64,000 nt of DNA from Lysinibacillus sp. B2A1. GTDB taxonomy: Bacteria > Bacillota > Bacilli > Bacillales_A > Planococcaceae. The translations under genes and the position numbers were made by a program. Of the stretch, positions 62,641-64,000 are shown piece after piece. The notes beneath the pieces were generated by a model. The model worked only from the letters and a program-made list of their open reading frames with translations, was not told where the DNA came from and did not search any database. Numbering within the stretch: position 1 is the first letter of the stretch; every line of letters begins with the position of its first letter. The stretch lies in assembly GCA_002973635.1 (NCBI GenBank), contig CP027224.1:4164501-4228500 (forward strand), given 5' to 3'.

Positions 62641-64000
62641 TTGATAAAGGTTATCTTTGCACTTTTACCATTAATCAGTATTTTATTGATGCTTTTTGTT
62701 TTAAAAAAATCTTCAATTTTTACAGGGAGTACTGCGATACTTATGACAGCAGCCATTGCCATTTCTCCAATTTTTCACTCTAGCACAGACGTATTATCGA
62801 CTCCCTTTATTAAAAGTTTTTTAACGACATCATTGGTTGCCTATATTTTATTCTTTGGAATTTTTTTATTTCATTTAATGGAGAAAGCAGGCGCAATACA
62901 GAAAATTGCCTCCTTTATTTCTACTTCAACTAATGATCGTGTTTATCAGATTTTAATTCTTGCTTTAGGGCTATCGCCTTTAATTGAGGCTATAAGTGGA
63001 TTTGGCTTAGCGATTATTGTAATAGCCCCCATTTTGATAGCTTTAGGTTTCCATCCTGTTCAGTCAGCTCTTATTGCATTAATCAGTCTTTGTATTATTC
63101 CATGGGGAACATTGGCAATGGGGACAATTATCGGAGCAACTTTAGCCAATATTCCATTAGCCTCATTAGGAATCGCAAGTGCAGCAATGTGCATGCCTAT
63201 TTACATATATTTTGCTTTTTTAGTAGTTTTCATAGGGGTAGGTAAGAAAGCTGTAAAAGAAAAATTTCTTAGCATTCTCTTTATTGGCTTATTATTAGGA
63301 GGTTCCGTCTTTATTTGCAATTTATACGGTAGTGTAGAACTTGCAGGCATATTCGGCTCATTAACTGTCATCGCTGCTAGCTTTTGGATGATGAATAGAA
63401 AAATCAAAAAATCTTCTGTAGAAACACCAAAAGATTTAATCAAAAATCTATCACCATATTTACTACTCATTACACTATTATTCATTTCAAGAATGGTGCT
63501 TCCGCTAAAAGATTTTTTATCAGCTTGGACTATAACAAGCTCAACATTTAATTATCAGTTTTCGCCTCTCTATGCACCAGGCTTTTTTCTCATTATCGTA
63601 TGTATTTATAGTATTGCTATCTTTCATATCAATCGCACAGCTATCCTTGACAGCATTACTTTAACGATCAAAAAATGCTCTCCTGTTATTCTAACTACAT
63701 TTTTGTATATTGTTGTTTCCGAAATAATGTCTCAATCTGGAATGATAAATGTTTTATCTGTAGCTGCAGCACAAGCCTTTGGATATTATTTTGTACTACT
63801 AACTCCAATCATTGGAGCGATAGGAGGATTTCTAACGGGCAGTAATACTGCTTCTAATACAATGTTTATTCGATTGCAAACTGCAACAGCGCAACAAATT
63901 GGCATTTCCCCACTATTGGCTGCCAGTGCCCAAAATGTGAGCTCCTCTCTGATGACAATGGTTAATCCATCAAGGGTTGCTCTTAGCTGTTCAGTTTGTC
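62641..64000 (+). CDS. L-lactate permease family transporter, 5' part (cut by window end)
   Basis: 453 codons without a stop from TTG 62641, which lies six bases after AGGAGTG. The protein begins MIKVIFALLPLISILLMLFV and is almost wholly hydrophobic. The segment LSPLIEAISGFGLAIIVIAP, then GFHPVQSALIALISLCIIPW and GTLAMGTIIGATLANI, with a second-half GAIGGFLTGSNTASNTMF, matches the LctP/LldP lactate permease family (normally about 500-560 residues), so only about the last tenth to fifth is missing. It would import lactate or glycolate with H+. Divergent regulator: the XRE-cupin protein. Confidence 0.85.
   Translation, partial: MIKVIFALLPLISILLMLFVLKKSSIFTGSTAILMTAAIAISPIFHSSTDVLSTPFIKSFLTTSLVAYILFFGIFLFHLMEKAGAIQKIASFISTSTNDRVYQILILALGLSPLIEAISGFGLAIIVIAPILIALGFHPVQSALIALISLCIIPWGTLAMGTIIGATLANIPLASLGIASAAMCMPIYIYFAFLVVFIGVGKKAVKEKFLSILFIGLLLGGSVFICNLYGSVELAGIFGSLTVIAASFWMMNRKIKKSSVETPKDLIKNLSPYLLLITLLFISRMVLPLKDFLSAWTITSSTFNYQFSPLYAPGFFLIIVCIYSIAIFHINRTAILDSITLTIKKCSPVILTTFLYIVVSEIMSQSGMINVLSVAAAQAFGYYFVLLTPIIGAIGGFLTGSNTASNTMFIRLQTATAQQIGISPLLAASAQNVSSSLMTMVNPSRVALSCSVC

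Overview
The window looks like chromosomal DNA of a low-GC Bacillaceae/Planococcaceae member, most probably Lysinibacillus. The basis is AT-rich sequence with strong GGAGG-type ribosome binding sites, gene order close to the yt* region of Bacillus subtilis (leuS, ytqAB, ytoA, metK, pckA, ytmA, ytkD, trmB, ytnP, ytlR, pepV/ytjP, ytzE, rsuA, ytgP, ytfP), a D-amino-acid transaminase of the Bacillus sphaericus type, and an ATP-grasp protein resembling the D-aspartate ligase that makes the Lys-D-Asp cell-wall bridge typical of Lysinibacillus. No rRNA, tRNA, CRISPR array or prophage was seen.

Layout. 1-9 kb: 5' part of a hydantoinase/oxoprolinase gene, fhs, a cold-shock gene, VOC and flavin-reductase genes, a small yezD-like gene behind an apparent SAM-I (S-box) leader, a TetR regulator, a stand-alone CoaB-like protein, and a divergent LysR/EamA pair. 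9.37-12.8 kb: two adjacent IS1182-type insertion sequences that separate the EamA gene and the D-Asp ligase gene from what was probably a shared terminator. 12.8-32 kb: leftward housekeeping genes (Asl, ytnP, trmB, ytlR, NERD-like protein, dat, pepV, GGDEF protein, rsuA, ytgP, asnB) plus ytzE, an MFS pump and ytfP on the plus strand. 32-43 kb: an OFA-family transporter, then a dicarboxylate-type TRAP locus: DctS/DctR two-component system, two DctP-family lipoproteins, DctQ, DctM and an MFS protein. 43-64 kb: an ECF sigma/anti-sigma pair, T-box-controlled leuS, an arsR-sulP unit, mnmL-mnmM, an alanine/Na symporter, a YtpA-like hydrolase, ytoA, S-box-controlled metK, pckA, ytmA-ytkD, and a cupin regulator divergent from a lactate-permease gene cut by the window end.

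The least explained material lies between genes. (1) A dispersed family of structured elements has two full copies (3306-3515, 37258-37451), an internally deleted copy (20505-20648) and a 3' fragment (18039-18127). They fold in the same way and resemble ORF-less HEARO / IscB omega-RNA elements; that name is from memory and untested. (2) Two roughly 0.5 kb tandem arrays (26858-27333, 51105-51600) differ in sequence but share a 42 bp period made of 21 bp half-units, each carrying GAGCR, so the motif recurs every two helical turns. (3) A roughly 640 bp ORF-less element (30966-31608) has ends matching the first IS and encloses two oppositely oriented GC-rich repeats. (4) A multi-hairpin segment lies between dctP and dctQ. 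Coordinates of non-coding features were read by eye and may be off by a few bases.
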